NCBI GenBank assembly: GCA_009602725.1
Contig: WELB01000130.1
Location: 194,749 to 258,748 of the forward strand
DNA from: Spirogloea muscicola
Taxonomy: Eukaryota; Streptophyta; Zygnematophyceae; Spirogloeales; Spirogloeaceae
DNA length: 64,000 nucleotides
Direction of reading: 5' to 3'
Position numbers and translations under genes: made by a program. The stretch's first letter is position 1. Each line of letters opens with the position of its first letter. Of this stretch, positions 1 through 12,378 are shown in pieces. The notes under the pieces were generated by a model that saw only the letters and a program-made list of their open reading frames with translations, had not been told where the DNA came from and did no database searches.

Positions 1-3000
1 GGGCAGCTCCCGCCGGCGCCGAACCACCAGCACCACATGGCCATGGCCGTCGGCGGCGGCATGGGCCACAGCCACCAGCTGCTGGGAGCAGCGCAGAGCG
101 GCGGACACCATCAGGTGGGCGGCGGCGGCGCGCTGCACCACGGCAGCAGTGGCCCGTACGGATTGCCGCTGGGGCAAGCACCGGGTGCGGCGGGCGGTCA
201 GCAGCAGCCGCCGCCGCCGACGGGGCAGCAGGCGCAAGGTGGGCAGGGGCTGCAGGCAGGGTCGGCGCCAGGAGTGGCCGCGGCGCTGTTCCAGCCTCGT
301 GTCAGCCGAGCGATCAAGATCGTGAATCCGAACACGCAGGAGGAGGTGAAAGTGGAGGCTCGCCGCGACGTGCGCAAGGCGGTGGCGCTGCCAGATGCCA
401 TTTCAGGCGCCAGCGTTGGCGGCGGCGGCAGCAATGACGGCAGTGCCTCGGCATCAGGAGGAGGCGGCGGCGGGGGCGGCGGCAGCCGCATGCCGCCGCC
501 GCCGCCGCAGCCGCTGCAGCAGGTGCCCGGGCAGGCCACGGTGGAGTCGCTGTACGGGCAGCCTGGCGGCCACCAGCAGATGCTGAACGCGTATTACGCT
601 GCAGGCATGACGCCGTACGGCGGCAGCGTCGGCGTGCCGCACCACCAAGCCTTCTTCGCCGGCGGGCCCCCCGGCGCGCCGCACCAAGGCATGCCCAAGC
701 CGGGCCAGGGCGGCCCCCCGGTGCGCTTCGCGGGCTTTGTGCCGCCAGCTGCCGGAGGCATGCCTTACCCGTACCCAATGCCGCCGGTGCAGCAGCAAGC
801 GGCTGCTGCTGCGGCGGCGGCGGCCGCAGCGGCGCAGCAGCAGCAGCAGCAGCAGCAGCAGCACCATCACCTCCAGCAGCCGCAGCCGCTGCCGCCGCAG
901 CCGTCGTTGCAGCAACAGGCTTCGCTGCAGCAGCAGCTGCCTGGCGAGGGGGGCATGATGCTGCCGCCACAGGGCGTGCCGGCTGTCGTCACGCCGCAGC
1001 GTATGGGAGGTGCTCCTCCGCCATTGCAGCAGCAGCAGCAGCAGCAAGTGCAGCAGCAGAGCCTGGGGCACATGGGCCACCCGCGGGCAGCGCCGCAGCA
1101 GGGCGGCCACGGCGCGGTGGCGCAGCTGGCGCAGATGCCCGCGCTCAAGTTCGGCGACATGGACCTGGGCAGCGTCGGCGTCAGCTCGGGAGGCGGCAGC
1201 GGCGGCCTTGGCATGCTGCCGTTGGGCGCATCCCACTTCCAGGTCAGTGGCGGCGGCGGCAGCGACAAGGCCGGCGCCGCCCACCAGTCACTGCCGCATG
1301 GCCTCGATGGCCGAACGCTGCAGTACGGAGACTTCAGCCCGGCGGCACCGGTGGGTCGGGCGTCGAGTCAGATGCCGCGGATTGTCGGCCACGGCGGCAT
1401 GGTGCAGGGGAGCGGGCCGTTACTGCAGCAGCAGCAGCAGCGGCCAACGGGGCCTCTTGTGCAGATGAAGGGCGGCGGCGGCAGTGGCGGCATTGGGCCC
1501 CCGCTCTCGAGCATGCCAGGCGGCAGCGGCAGGGGCCAGGGGAGCGGCGGCAGCGGCGGCGATGGCCGGCTGCAGCCGGCTGGCAGCAAGGCCGCGGGGC
1601 TGGCGGCGCCGCAGCAGCCGCAGCTGGTGCGCGAGAACTCGCTCGGGCGCGAGCGCGAGGGCAAGAAGAAGGGCGGCAAGGCCGCGCAGCGCGGCGGCAG
1701 CGGCGGTCTGGCCAGGCAGAACTCCAGCGGCAGCGGCGGCAGCGGCAGCGTCGGCGGCGGCAGCGCCGGCAGCGGTGGCGCGCAGCCGCCCCTTGTCTCG
1801 GCTGTCAGCACGGACAACGGCCATAAGGACAAGGACAGCACATCTGCCGGTGCTGCCAGCAGCAATCAACAGCCAAATGCTGCGCAGAGTCGGCCAGCGA
1901 TGGCCAGTGCCCCACCCCCCGCCGTTGTCTACGCCCCGCAGGCGAATGCCAATGCCGAGCCGGCGGCCCAACTTAAGGGATCTGCCCCACCATCGGTTGC
2001 AGTGGTGCACGAGGTAGCTGTGCCAGCGGCGGCGGCGCTCATGGAGGCCATTGCCTTTGGTAGCTTGCCCTCGCCGCCCGCCACAAGTGCTCCAGCGGCT
2101 GCTGAGGAGGCCGTCGCAGCTGCAGCTGCACCGCCCCCCATTAAGGATGCGGAGGTACCTTGCGTCGACACAGCGTCGGAGGCGGCCAAGTCGGCGGAGG
2201 GCACTAGTCCATTGACAGAGCCGACAGCCTCTGCTGAGGCCAGCACAGAGGTGGAGGTTGTACCAGCAGTGACAGAGCCGACAGCCTCTGCTGAGGCCAA
2301 CACCGAGGCGGAGGTAGCACCAGCAGCGCCTTCGTTGCCTGAGTCTAACGCTGCTACGGATGCGGCGCCTGAGTCAGCCGATACCCTTGGAAGCCTGAAG
2401 GAGGACAGCGTAGCTGGGGCAGAAGGCGGGAGCCATGATGCGCCTGAGCAGGAGAATAAGGCTGGTGAGGAGGCTGTCGAGCACAGTAGTAAGCTGCGTG
2501 GAGATGCTGACATGCCCGCAGTGAGCGATATGTCGCCAGCACCTGCCGAGACCGAGCTTGACGCCCCGTTGGCTCCTCCGGAGTCTGGGGAGACGCCAGA
2601 GCAAGATGCGGTTGAAGGCAAAGAGCAGGGCGAGGTCGAGCCTGGGGAAGCGCCAGAGCAAGATGTGGTCGACGGCAATGAGCAGGGCGAGGTTGTTAGC
2701 GTTGCCGAGCACAGCATGGAGGCTGCGGAGGACCTCCCGGACAGCTCAGCTCCTGAGGAGGGCCCCTTGACAACCAGCAGCAATGTCGACAATGAGCAGC
2801 CGGAGGTCGTCCCTGAGTCGAGTGCTGCTTGTGCAGCTGTATCAGAGTCAGAGGTTGGACCGTCGGCAGCAGCATCAGCCGACGCCTCGACTGGAAGGTC
2901 CTCAATGGAGCTGATGCCAGCCGCGCCAGAACCAGCTGAGGCAGATACCGTGGATGCAGAAGTCATGAGTGCCAGGACAGAGGAGCCACCTGCCAAGACA

Positions 3001-6000
3001 GAATCGGTGTTGCCGCTGAAGGAGGTCCAGGCTGCAGAGGAAGCACCCCCGACTGAGCTGGCGGTTGACGTGGCGGTGGTTGACGAGGACGGCCAGGCAG
3101 TGGATCGCTTGGTACCTGACTCCGAGGCTGACTCCGGCGCTGACTCAGAGGCTCTCCCAAAGCACGAGGTGCTGCCAGAGGCAGCTGAGGCCGTTGAGCC
3201 AGCTCCAACGGCAGCTTCGCCTTTGACGCCGGCTGAAGGGGAGGTGACGGAGAACTCTGTCATCCATGAGACCGCAGTTGAGGCTGGCACTGGGGCTGAA
3301 GGTGCCGAGGTCGATGGGCCAGCCGAGGCCAAGTCGATGATGGAGGTGGAGCTGAGTGACGCTGGTGACGCTGCTTCTGTGCCCGTTGCTGAGGCCGAGG
3401 AGGAGGGGGAGCCGATTGCGAGCACTGCTGCCGCAGCTCCACCGGCAGCTGAGGTCGATAGTAAGAAGGAGGTGAGCTGAAGCAACTCAATGCATTGCCT
3501 CAGAGATGCTACTTGCTACTGTAATCACTCGATCAAAATTCGAGGATGACTGCATAAACTCTTGAACATCAACCAAAAACTGTTATAACTTCAGTGTGAG
3601 GTTTCCTCAATCCTGTAGTCGCATTCGCGTGGTCAACAATGTCAATCTTTGGACTCTATAGTGGGACTTACAAGTTGCCAGGACCAATTGTATCATCTTG
3701 CAGGCTGTTTTAGGCTCGCTTGTGGCCGATGAGGAAGCTGCGCCCAGCGCTGTCCCTGGTGCCGCCACGGTTGAGGACGCCGATCGGCAAGAGCTGCCAG
3801 ATGGTCAGGCCGAGGCGGAAGGGACCGGTGCTGAGCCGGAAGAAGCAAGCGCCGGGGAAGCCGAGGATGGCTCTCTCGCCTCAGGCAGCGTCAAGGAGGT
3901 CATCGGCATCGTCCTGCTGTCTGGTGCTGAGCGTTCGGCGGCAGCAGAGGCTTCCAGCACCACTGAGGAGGGGTCGCTGCCGTTGGCAGAGCAGCCGGTG
4001 AAGGTGGAGGAGCTTGTCGGGGAGGCGGAGAAGGTGGTCGAGGCGCCGGCGTTCGAGGAGGAGGAGATTGACGGCGAGGTCGCAGTCGAGCTCCCACCTG
4101 AGCCAGAGGGCGGCAGCAAGACGGTGACCCCTGGCGTGCCACTGGCAAATGGGATGGAGGTGGTGACTGAAGAGTCAGTAGATCGGCCGGAGCTCACGCC
4201 TTTGCAGGACGCTGCTGAGGACGGCCTGGCGGCCGAGGTCAAGACAGTGGAAGACGTGACAGCATTGGAGGGGGAACCGTCCGACCAGGCGGCGACCGAG
4301 GCCGATGAGGCTGCCGGCGATGCCGGTGAGGCCATGGGCACTGCAGCAGCGCTGGCCGCCAATGCCAGCAAGAAGAAGAAGAGTCGGAAGTCAATCCTCG
4401 CCAAAGCAGATGCAGCAGGTGCGAACGCTGACCTCTACAATGCGTACAAGGCAGCGACCAAGGACGAGGACGAGGAGACCGCCGCTGCCAACGTCCCATC
4501 GGCAGCTGCTGCTGCTGCAGCCTCTGCCAGGCCGCTGGCGCTGGTCAAGCCGCCTGCCGTCAAGGAGGTGGATGACTGGGAGGACGTGGCGGACTCGCCG
4601 ACGCCGCGGGGCCCCTCGAAGCGGGGCCTCCTGCTGCCAAAGCCTGTCAACGGCAGCGGCGTTGGTGGCGGCGCCAGGGACAACAAGCGGACGTACAGCC
4701 GCGACTTCCTGCTGAAGCTCCGGGAAGGCGGCATTGAGCTGCCGCTTGACTTCCGGGTGAACAAGGAGCTTGCGCGGGACCTACTCGTTACGCCGGCGCG
4801 CATGGATGTCGTCGGCGGCGGCGGCGGTGGCAGTGGTGGCGGCGGCGCTGGCGGCGGGGCTCACCACCACCCTGTCCACACGCCGCACTCGCCGGCGGGC
4901 GCCGCCATGGCCCTGGCTGCCATGGACCGTCGGCCGAGCTTCGAGCGGGCGGCACCGCGGGCGCCGGTTGACGAGGATAGGTGGCAGCGCGCCGCACCGA
5001 TGCCGCCGCCGCTCGGGGGCGGCGCCGACCACGGCGTACTGGGCCCGCCAGGAGCGAGCTTCCGTCCAGGCATGGCCATGCCGCCGGGCGGCCTCATGGG
5101 GCTGGTGCGTCCGGCCGGCGGCGGCGGCCTGGTCCGCCCGGGCATGTCGCCGGCCATGATGGGGCTCATGCCATCGCACATGGTGCCCGGCGGCGGCGGC
5201 GCGCCTCGACCCAATGGCATCAACGCCGACAGGTGGGGCAAGGCGCCGATGCCTGGGGTTGGCGGCGGGCCGGCGCCGGCGCCGCGCATGCCGCTCCCGG
5301 CGCTGCACAAGGTGGCCAACAAGTACGAGGTCGGCAAGGTGTCCGATGAGGAGGAGAAGAAGCAACGTGCAGTCAAGGGGATCCTCAACAAGCTGACGCC
5401 ACAGAACTTCGAGCGCCTGTTTGAGCAGGTCCATCTCCTCCTCATACAGTAAATTTTGTGCAGATCGTTCAGATTCACATCCATGTCCAAGCTTTTAGAA
5501 CCGAACATAGACAAATAGGCATTGCGTCTTTACGATAGTGTAGCTGTTACTGGAGCTGTCAGGCACCTTATGTTCAAGGAAGTTTTCTGGCTTGAGTTAC
5601 ATCAGTGGGCAACATATGTGCTAGATCTGACCCTACAGTGTGTTCTGTGCAGGTGAAGGAAATTGGCATTGCAACAGCAGACACGCTCCGGGGGGTGATC
5701 TCGCAGATCTTTGAGAAGGCGCTACTGGAGCCGACCTTCTGCGAGATGTACGCCCAGTTCTGCGCCGCCCTGGCACAGGAGCTGCCCAACTTTGGCGAGG
5801 GCGACGAGAAGGTCACGTTCAAGCGCGTGCTGCTGAACAAGTGCCAGGAGGAGTTTGAGCGCGGGGAGCGTGAGCAGGAGGAAGCCGAGCAGAAGACGGA
5901 GATCATCGAGGGGCAGGATGATGGGGGCGATGGTACTGGCGGGAAGCCGGAGAAGCGGGCGCTCAGCGAGGCGGAGCAGGCTGTGCGGCGCAGCAAGGCT

Positions 6001-9000
6001 CGCAAGCGCATGCTGGGCAACATCCGCTTCATTGGCGAGCTGTTCCGCAAGAGCATGCTGACGGAGCGCATCATGCACGAGTGCATCGTGAAGCTGCTGG
6101 GCAACCCGCAGGCGCCCGAGGAGGAGGACGTGGAGGCGCTGTGCAAGCTCATGGCCACGATAGGGTCGCGCATCGACCACCCCAAGGCCAAGGATCACAT
6201 CAACGCGTACATGAACCACATGTCGACGCTGGCCAAGAACCAGCTGCTGTCGTCTCGCATCCGCTTCATGGTGCTGGACATCATCGAGCGGCGCGCCAAC
6301 AACTGGGAGGAGCGGCGCAAGGTAGAGGGCCCCAAGAAGATCGAGGACGTGCACCGCGACGCAGTCACGGAGCGCCGCAACGCCGTGGCAGAGGCAGGCC
6401 GTGCCGGCTTCCAGCGTGGCAGCAGCGGCGGTGGCGGCGGTGGAGGCGCCAGACGGGGCGGTGGCGGTGGTGACTTCGACAGGGGACCCCTGCTGCGGGG
6501 CCCGCCGCCGCCACCTCCCGGGGGCAGCCGAGCTGGGCCGCGGGCCGGAGGCGGCGGCGGCGGCGCGTTTGGGGGCGCACAGGATGTGCGACAGGATGTG
6601 CGGCGCGAGGACGACCGCTCGAGCATCCTGGAGATGGCTGCCAGCGGGCGGCCGATGGCGCTGGCTCAACGCCAGGGCGATGACAGCGCCATGACCCTCG
6701 GCCCGCAGGGTGGCCTCGGCAGAGTGGGAGCTCGCGGTCTTGGCTTGGGTGAGCTTGTCTGCCACTGCCTCCAGACAGAGTCTCAAGATGTTGTCGCAGT
6801 TGCATGTGTCACGCTTTTTGAGTACATTGACATCTGCTTGAGCACAAGTCAGTAGCTTTAGAATGGAAAGCAGTTTACAGTTAAGGGGCCTAATGGAGTT
6901 GTTTGTGCTTACAACATGTGCAGCTCCAGGGATGGGGATGGGACGGCTCGGGTCCGAGAGGGGCTTGTCGCCGTTCCGAGGGGATGCGAGGGAGCCGGAC
7001 CTGCGGCCCGGGTTGCCGGAGCGGCCGGGCTCGTCCGTGCCAGTTGGGGCGCTCATCACGAGGGACCTCCGGCCCAGCAGCGCCAAGTGGGCGGGGGCCC
7101 CAGAGAAGGTGGTCGCGCTCGCTGCGATGGCGGAGCCGTCGCCGCCTGCTGTGCAGGAGGACGAGGCTGCGGCAGCGTCTGGATCGCTAGCCATGGATGA
7201 CGCCGAGCTTGCGAAGAAGAGCACCAGCACTTTGGAGGAGTACTTCAGGTCAGCTAATTACAGTCTTAACTCGCTGCATGGACTATCTTGACCATGTGAT
7301 ATGCAAAGCCTCTAAGGCGATGTCAAGGGCTTATCTATTATCATTTATCTTTTATTGCCTGTTATAGACTCGGCCTGGGCAAGCCTCAGATCTTGACCTG
7401 TTAGTCTCATTGCACCCTTTGCAGCATCCACGACTACTCGGAGGTCGTCCAGTGCGTCAAGGAGCTGCAGCTGGAGTACCGCCCGAAGATGCTCGCCGCG
7501 TGGGTCAAGCTCGTGTTTGAGAAAAAGGACAAGGAGCAGGGCCTGCTCGGCGACCTCCTCCCTCGCCTCGCTCAGGACTCTCCTCCTGCGCTCAGCAAGG
7601 AGGACATCACCAAGGGGTGGGCAAAGAATCCGACATCCCTTGACATGCTTGTACCAGACATTGAGTGTGGCATCACTACCAGTGTTGTATCTTAATGACG
7701 CATCAAGAAGTCAGCTGCTTAGTCCAGGACTGTCGTCATCTCCCGTGGCTTGGCGGAGGAGTTGCTCGGTGGTCTTACTATTCTTCGACCGCTAGTACGT
7801 CCGTTGTAGTTTGGGGTGCAGACAAGTCAGTGACCTCTCGATCTCGTGCCGCTGTGCAGGCTGGCAGTGGTCCTGGAAGACCTGGACGACCTGGCCGTCG
7901 ACGCGCCGTTTGCGCCGAGGACGCTCGGGGAGATCCTTGGCAAGTTGGTCGTGGCGGATGCACTGGCGCTTTCGGAGACCGGCCGCCTGCTGAAGGAGGG
8001 TGGCATGGAGCCTGGGGAGCTCATCAAGTATGGGTTAGCTCAGAAGGTCCTGGTGGAGCTCCTGAAGACGCTGAAGGGTTACCGCGGGGACGCCGACCTG
8101 GAGAGCATCTACCGAAGCTCGGGGCTGAAGCTCGAGGACTTCATGCCAGAGGCGGAGCGTGCAAAGCCGGACTGCTTGGATGCGCTGCTGGAGGACAGTG
8201 GCCTTGAGGGCCTCTATCCGGTGAGCTTAGAAGCTGCTTCACGAATTTTCTAACGTGATGCGAGAACATGGTGCTAGGCTAGCTTCTGGGTGGTTTGTCA
8301 AGTGACCTTCTGACATGTATCTGAATTGTTAAGTGACCTTCTGACATGTATCTAACTTAGACATGTTGGTTGTCCTTACGCTTGCGTGTTCCTGGTGGTA
8401 CAGATGAAGTGGGTGGAGAAGCAACTCAGAGCGTCCTTGGCGCACAATGAGCCGGTAGACGACCTCCATGCATGGTTACAGGTTTGGCCTGGCAAAGCGC
8501 CGTCTCAGCACCTAACTCCTAAGAATCACAATATATATTGACCCTCATATTGTACATCGAAACCCATCATTCCTTATTGTCACCTTGTTCGGAACTTTGT
8601 GTGCTTCCTTTGCCTTTGCTCTGATAACAGGCGGCCCCACTCTGATGCAACAGGAGCATGTGCCAGCAAGCACATTGGCTGATCCTTCCTTCCTGCGGCT
8701 CCTCATTAGGAGCATATTTGATGTCATTGTCCACCGCTCTCCTCCTTCTTACGAGGTAACACACGTCTGCATTAGTCACAGCTGATTCAGAAGTCTAGTA
8801 TCTGAAGTAGCCATCTGATAGGGACTCAATCTGAGCCAACCAAGCAGGGCACCTGACACAGTACCATCAGGTAGCTGCTTTTGCTGGCTTTTGCTCAGTC
8901 TGGTTCAGACCTTGATGCATCTACATTTGGCAATTCCTGTAGTGGGGGACAACATCGTCACTTGGTTATGAGGAAGGGTTTCCTAAGGACAATGCACCAT

Positions 9001-10287
9001 AATGTTGTTTCTTGAGTCTTTACTTCTTTCCAGTTGCCACGATGTTCTGGATTAGCTTTTCTAGCAACCAGTTTGCAGGATTTTGAAGCTGACGTGATGT
9101 TGACCTTGTGTTGTGCGTATGCTACCCATGCAGAAGGGGAGTATTGCTAAGTATGCTGAGCTACTGAAGAGCGCTGCAAGTGGAAAGGGGGCTTCGATGA
9201 AGCAACAGCAATGTGAGATGGAGTTGCATGGCTTTGTTTCTGCATACCTGTGTCTGCCATGTTGTATGCGAAGGAGCAACTTTGCAAAACTACAAAGATG
9301 TAGCCTAGATGTCAAGTTGTCAAGCCACCAATGCACATCAGGAAGTGGTTGCTGCTGATCTTCAGAAGAAAGCAGGTGCCGGGTTCGACTTGAGTCCATA
9401 CCCTCCGTATGCGTTTTTGTTTTCAAGGGGACTCAATCTGCCATCTGCTAAACGTGTCCAATCCATGCTGGTGGCTGCAGACCTCTTTGCCGCGCAGCAA
9501 TTGGCAGACAGCCTGGGCCACCCTCCTGGCCTTCTGACTTCCATCTTCCAAAGCCTCAATGACGCTAAGGTCAAGCCCTCTTGCACCACGCGGCATGGGT
9601 AGTAGTGACATCGTCAATTCTGCCTGTTGTGTATGCAAGCTTTCTAGCTCCGAGGGTCGTCTAGAACAAAGCTTATGGCCTGCCGAGCAAGCTGATGGGT
9701 TTACTGCATAGCAAGATTCTCATGGTTTGAACAGTGTAAATCCACTTGCTGGCCCCAGTAAGATGGGTCACTATCACTAGAAGGAAAGTGCTGTGGAGAG
9801 TACACTGATTGAGCTTTTGTTTATGCTGTTCCGATTGGTGGTTTTTATAATGTTTGCAAGGTCGTCCTAAATGTCCCGGGAACTAGACTTTTGGGTTATC
9901 CACTCTGCAGATCTCCTATACGTTCCATGTCCTGATATAAAAGTTGCATTTCTTGTGCACAGATAATCCAGGTGCAGGCCTTTCAACAGTGGAATGACGA
10001 CACCAAGGACCTCACACCTGGCAAACAACAGGTATATCTCGACTGACATGGCTTGTACTTTATCGCAGTTTGTGTTGCGTCCCAGAATTTGCATTGTTGC
10101 AAGGTAATGGAAAGCAATGCTCTAACCGCATGCATGGATGTTGCAAATTGCAAACATGACCTGGTGATTATTGGTGGGTCACCTAATGGGGCTGGTATTT
10201 GACATACTGTCAATGCAGGCGGTGAAGGAGGCATTCAAGTGGTTGCAGCAACTGTACCAGGAGGAGGAGGAGGAGGAGGAGGATTAG
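1..10287 (+). CDS. eIF4G: Eukaryotic translation initiation factor 4G (5' partial, 12 exons in window)
   Basis: Scaffold of the cap-binding complex that links eIF4E, eIF4A and eIF3. Exons in phase: 1-3471, 3704-5428, 5653-6748, 6924-7248, 7425-7616, 7860-8220, 8404-8481, 8654-8755, 9134-9235, 9498-9569, 9963-10031, 10219-10287 (TAG). About 2541 codons follow the ATG at 37, but the frame stays open to base 1, so the true start may lie upstream. The N-terminal half is Gln/Gly/Pro-rich, then acidic Ala/Glu-rich, with an eIF4G signature KIVNPNTQEEV near 319. The eIF4E-binding motif YSRDFLL (YxxxxL-phi) lies near 4696. MIF4G runs from about 5300 to 6370 (FERLFEQVKEIG, ERIMHECIVKLLG, KVEGPKKIEDVHRD). 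MA3 follows across 7200-8220. The last five small exons read as a W2 domain (LGHPPGLLTSIFQSL, AFKWLQQLYQEEEE). It is far longer than plant eIF4G (about 1700 aa). Confidence 0.93.
2215..2328 (+). repeat. 57-bp tandem repeat inside eIF4G exon 1
   Basis: Two adjacent 57-bp units each encode a 19-residue block starting TEPTASAEA. A second pair with the same 57-bp period, starting GETPEQD and GEAPEQD, lies at 2587-2700. Both are in frame in the acidic, low-complexity linker and look like slippage expansions of disordered sequence. Confidence 0.75.
8300..8353 (+). repeat. 23-bp direct repeat in eIF4G intron 6
   Basis: The 23-mer beginning AAGTGACCTTCTGACATG occurs at 8300-8322 and again at 8331-8353, a 31-bp period, inside the intron between exons 8220 and 8404. 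It has no coding role. Confidence 0.85.
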
Positions 10288-11331
10288 TTTTGGTTGATGC
10301 AACTTTGGCACCTCAATTGAAGGGGTAGAGATATTGCAGATTCCACCTTCACTGACCTTACTCTCAAGTGACGGCTCTTGTGTTTTCCTGGATATTTAGA
10401 ATGCCGGCCTATTACAAGTCCACAGGACGCTATAAGGGCCGCCGGAGAGGAGCCCCACGTTTGTACAGCGCGTGAGTAAAACCCTGAAGAACATACACAC
10501 AAGCATTTTTTCCCCCACATTGTGCCAACCAATGTATGTCAAATTTGGTTCACGTCTAGTCTGGTATGGAACACAGGCATTATGTTGTGGAGCAGACATC
10601 TTGGTGGCTGGCAGAGGTTCACGCCTTTGTCCCTTGAGCCTCGAGGCGTGCTCGAAGCTGGCTGACAAGCCGCTAGACCAATTGAATTGGCAGGCAGGCT
10701 GCTGGACAAAGGAAGGTGGTAACATGATGGAAGCTGCAGCACTCAAGAAGAGGCAGTGATTGCCTATTCAACATTTGCAATCACCTGGCAACCTTATGCA
10801 TAGGTGTCGCAGTGAGCAAAGAATGGAACATTACAAGTGGCTGTCTCAAGCCATCAGGCATTGGAGAGAGCTATGTACCCTACAGTAGCATGACCACTCT
10901 GTCACAACACAATATCAACCAGCGAGTTCTGGCTGGTGAAAGAAACGATATGACGATGAGATGAACATAGATAAGCCTAGACAGATGGAGAATGCCTCGA
11001 GGATTGCTCTTAAGAGGACCCAGAGGCGCTGCCAGAAAGATCACAGGAGCCACATCCTCTACAGTAAGCCAAGGCTGGCGCAGTGGTTGATGGGCAAGCC
11101 GACCAAAAGGCGTAACATGCAGAAAGACAGCACTCTGCTGTTGAGAATGCCGGCCACACTTTGGGCAATCTTATTAGTCACAGGACTGCTATCTTTATAC
11201 GGTGGTGGCATGACTTCAGTGGGAAAAGAAGAAAGCATGGCCAAATTGACTGGTGGCTGTGAGAGGCCAGCCCAAAGGAATGGACAAGGTCTGAGCCGAG
11301 TGGGAAACCTTGAGACTTAGGGGAAGCCAAA
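10288..11331. other. 3' flank of eIF4G; no firm gene
   Basis: This 1 kb follows the eIF4G stop. It holds the 3' UTR and one weak two-exon candidate, listed separately at 10401-10759. Other open frames here, such as 10961-11320 on the plus strand, show no recognisable protein family and no clear splice context. Confidence 0.5.
10401..10759 (+). CDS. Possible small hypothetical protein (two exons)
   Basis: Unrecognised. An ATG at 10401 opens a short basic exon (starts MPAYYKSTGRYKGRRRGAPR) ending at 10471 in a textbook donor GTGAGT. An acceptor at 10614 joins in phase to an exon that stops at 10759, giving about 71 residues. It lies only 114 bases downstream of the eIF4G stop on the same strand, so it could equally be 3' UTR. 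No domain, signal peptide or membrane segment is visible. The support is only the splice signals and the phase match. Confidence 0.2.
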
Positions 11332-12008
11332 ATGAGTGATTCTTCAGGGGCCGGTAGTTGGGCCCAGGCGGCTGGCCTGGCGGGGCTGCTGGTGTGGCGC
11401 GCTACTGTGCCGAAGGCTGTGCCGCCGCCTCACCTCCTCTGCCACGGCCAGGTAAAGGAAGCCTCCACGTCAACAGATACACAGGCTTTGAGCCCAGCAC
11501 CACTGACTCAAGGAATTTACTGAAACAATGACCAATACGTATAGTGCATGAAGCATAACCTGCAATGTGACTTCAGTACCTCGTCTGGAGGCTAGCTCTC
11601 TTTGCAGCTCCTCCTGCCATTGCTGCTGCTTGACAGCACCCCAGGAAATATAGCTGCGGCAGGGTCAACAGTGACAAAGTAAGATACAGCAGCAGAAATA
11701 GGCTACCTGCTGATCATCCGAAGTGGGATACACTGACTGACATACTTGGTACCTAGCATAGTGGATGCGAGCGCATGAGAGACACATCAGCGGCAGAACT
11801 GAAGTGAGTGCAAGACCTGGAACTTGCATCCCCTTGGCGATCTGCAGGCGGCGTGAGAGGGGTGTTGGCCCGCTCTGGCCTGCAGGCGCTCATTGCTGTG
11901 GGAATCACCGCAGGAGCATCCTTCCAATGCCTAGCCTGCTCGCCACTTGCGCTTCTTGACAAGAGTGCCCCCCTGCTTCTATCTGCTCGTGTATGGATCT
12001 CGTGCTGA
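11332..12008 (+). pseudogene. Spliced hydrophobic ORFs, possibly a degraded transporter fragment
   Basis: Three plus-strand open pieces have splice-like edges: 11332-11451 (starts MSDSSGAGSWAQAAG, donor GTAAAG), about 11609-11679 (Leu-rich, donor GTAAGA) and about 11831-12008 (ALIAVGITAGASFQCLA, hydrophobic). The third resembles a membrane helix pair of MATE-type efflux proteins, and further MATE-like residues (RAGAP) appear near 12117 in another frame. The pieces do not join in one phase. It could be a gene remnant, a short unknown gene, or chance frames in the 3' flank between two convergent genes. Confidence 0.2.
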
Positions 12009-12378
12009 GAAGAAGCAGCGCTCCACTCGCGGGTGCCGACTCCACTGCTGGCGCCGTTGGGCTCTGCATACTGCCCAGGTGCAGCACCACCTCGCCCCTC
12101 CACCACCTCCGCTGCGTGCCGGCGCACCGCGGGGTCGTCAGCGGCCGCAGCCCCACTTGCCTTGCGCTGAGCGTGCTCTAGGCGCTGGTCCTCGAATGGA
12201 GCTCTTGTGAAGCTACCAGTCCCTCTTGAGCTGCCACACATCAAGATTGGGCAGGCTTCCCAACTTAGTTAAGTACCGTCCGTACCTTGTACACTGGCTG
12301 CAATCAAAGAATGCTCAGAAGCCACAAAAGCTCCATGGTGCCAAAAGTAGATGTCAAGGAGCAGGATGTTGTCTGTGT

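Noticed and set aside
454-1284. 276-residue minus-strand frame and other frames over 200-2000
   Set aside because: Low-complexity Arg/Leu/His/Ala translation of CAG/GGC repeats, with no domain.
1929-3485. 518-residue minus-strand open frame
   Set aside because: It is the antisense shadow of eIF4G exon 1, which has no TAA/TAG-type codons in that frame because of its GC-rich Ala/Glu/Pro composition. The plus strand carries the family motifs.
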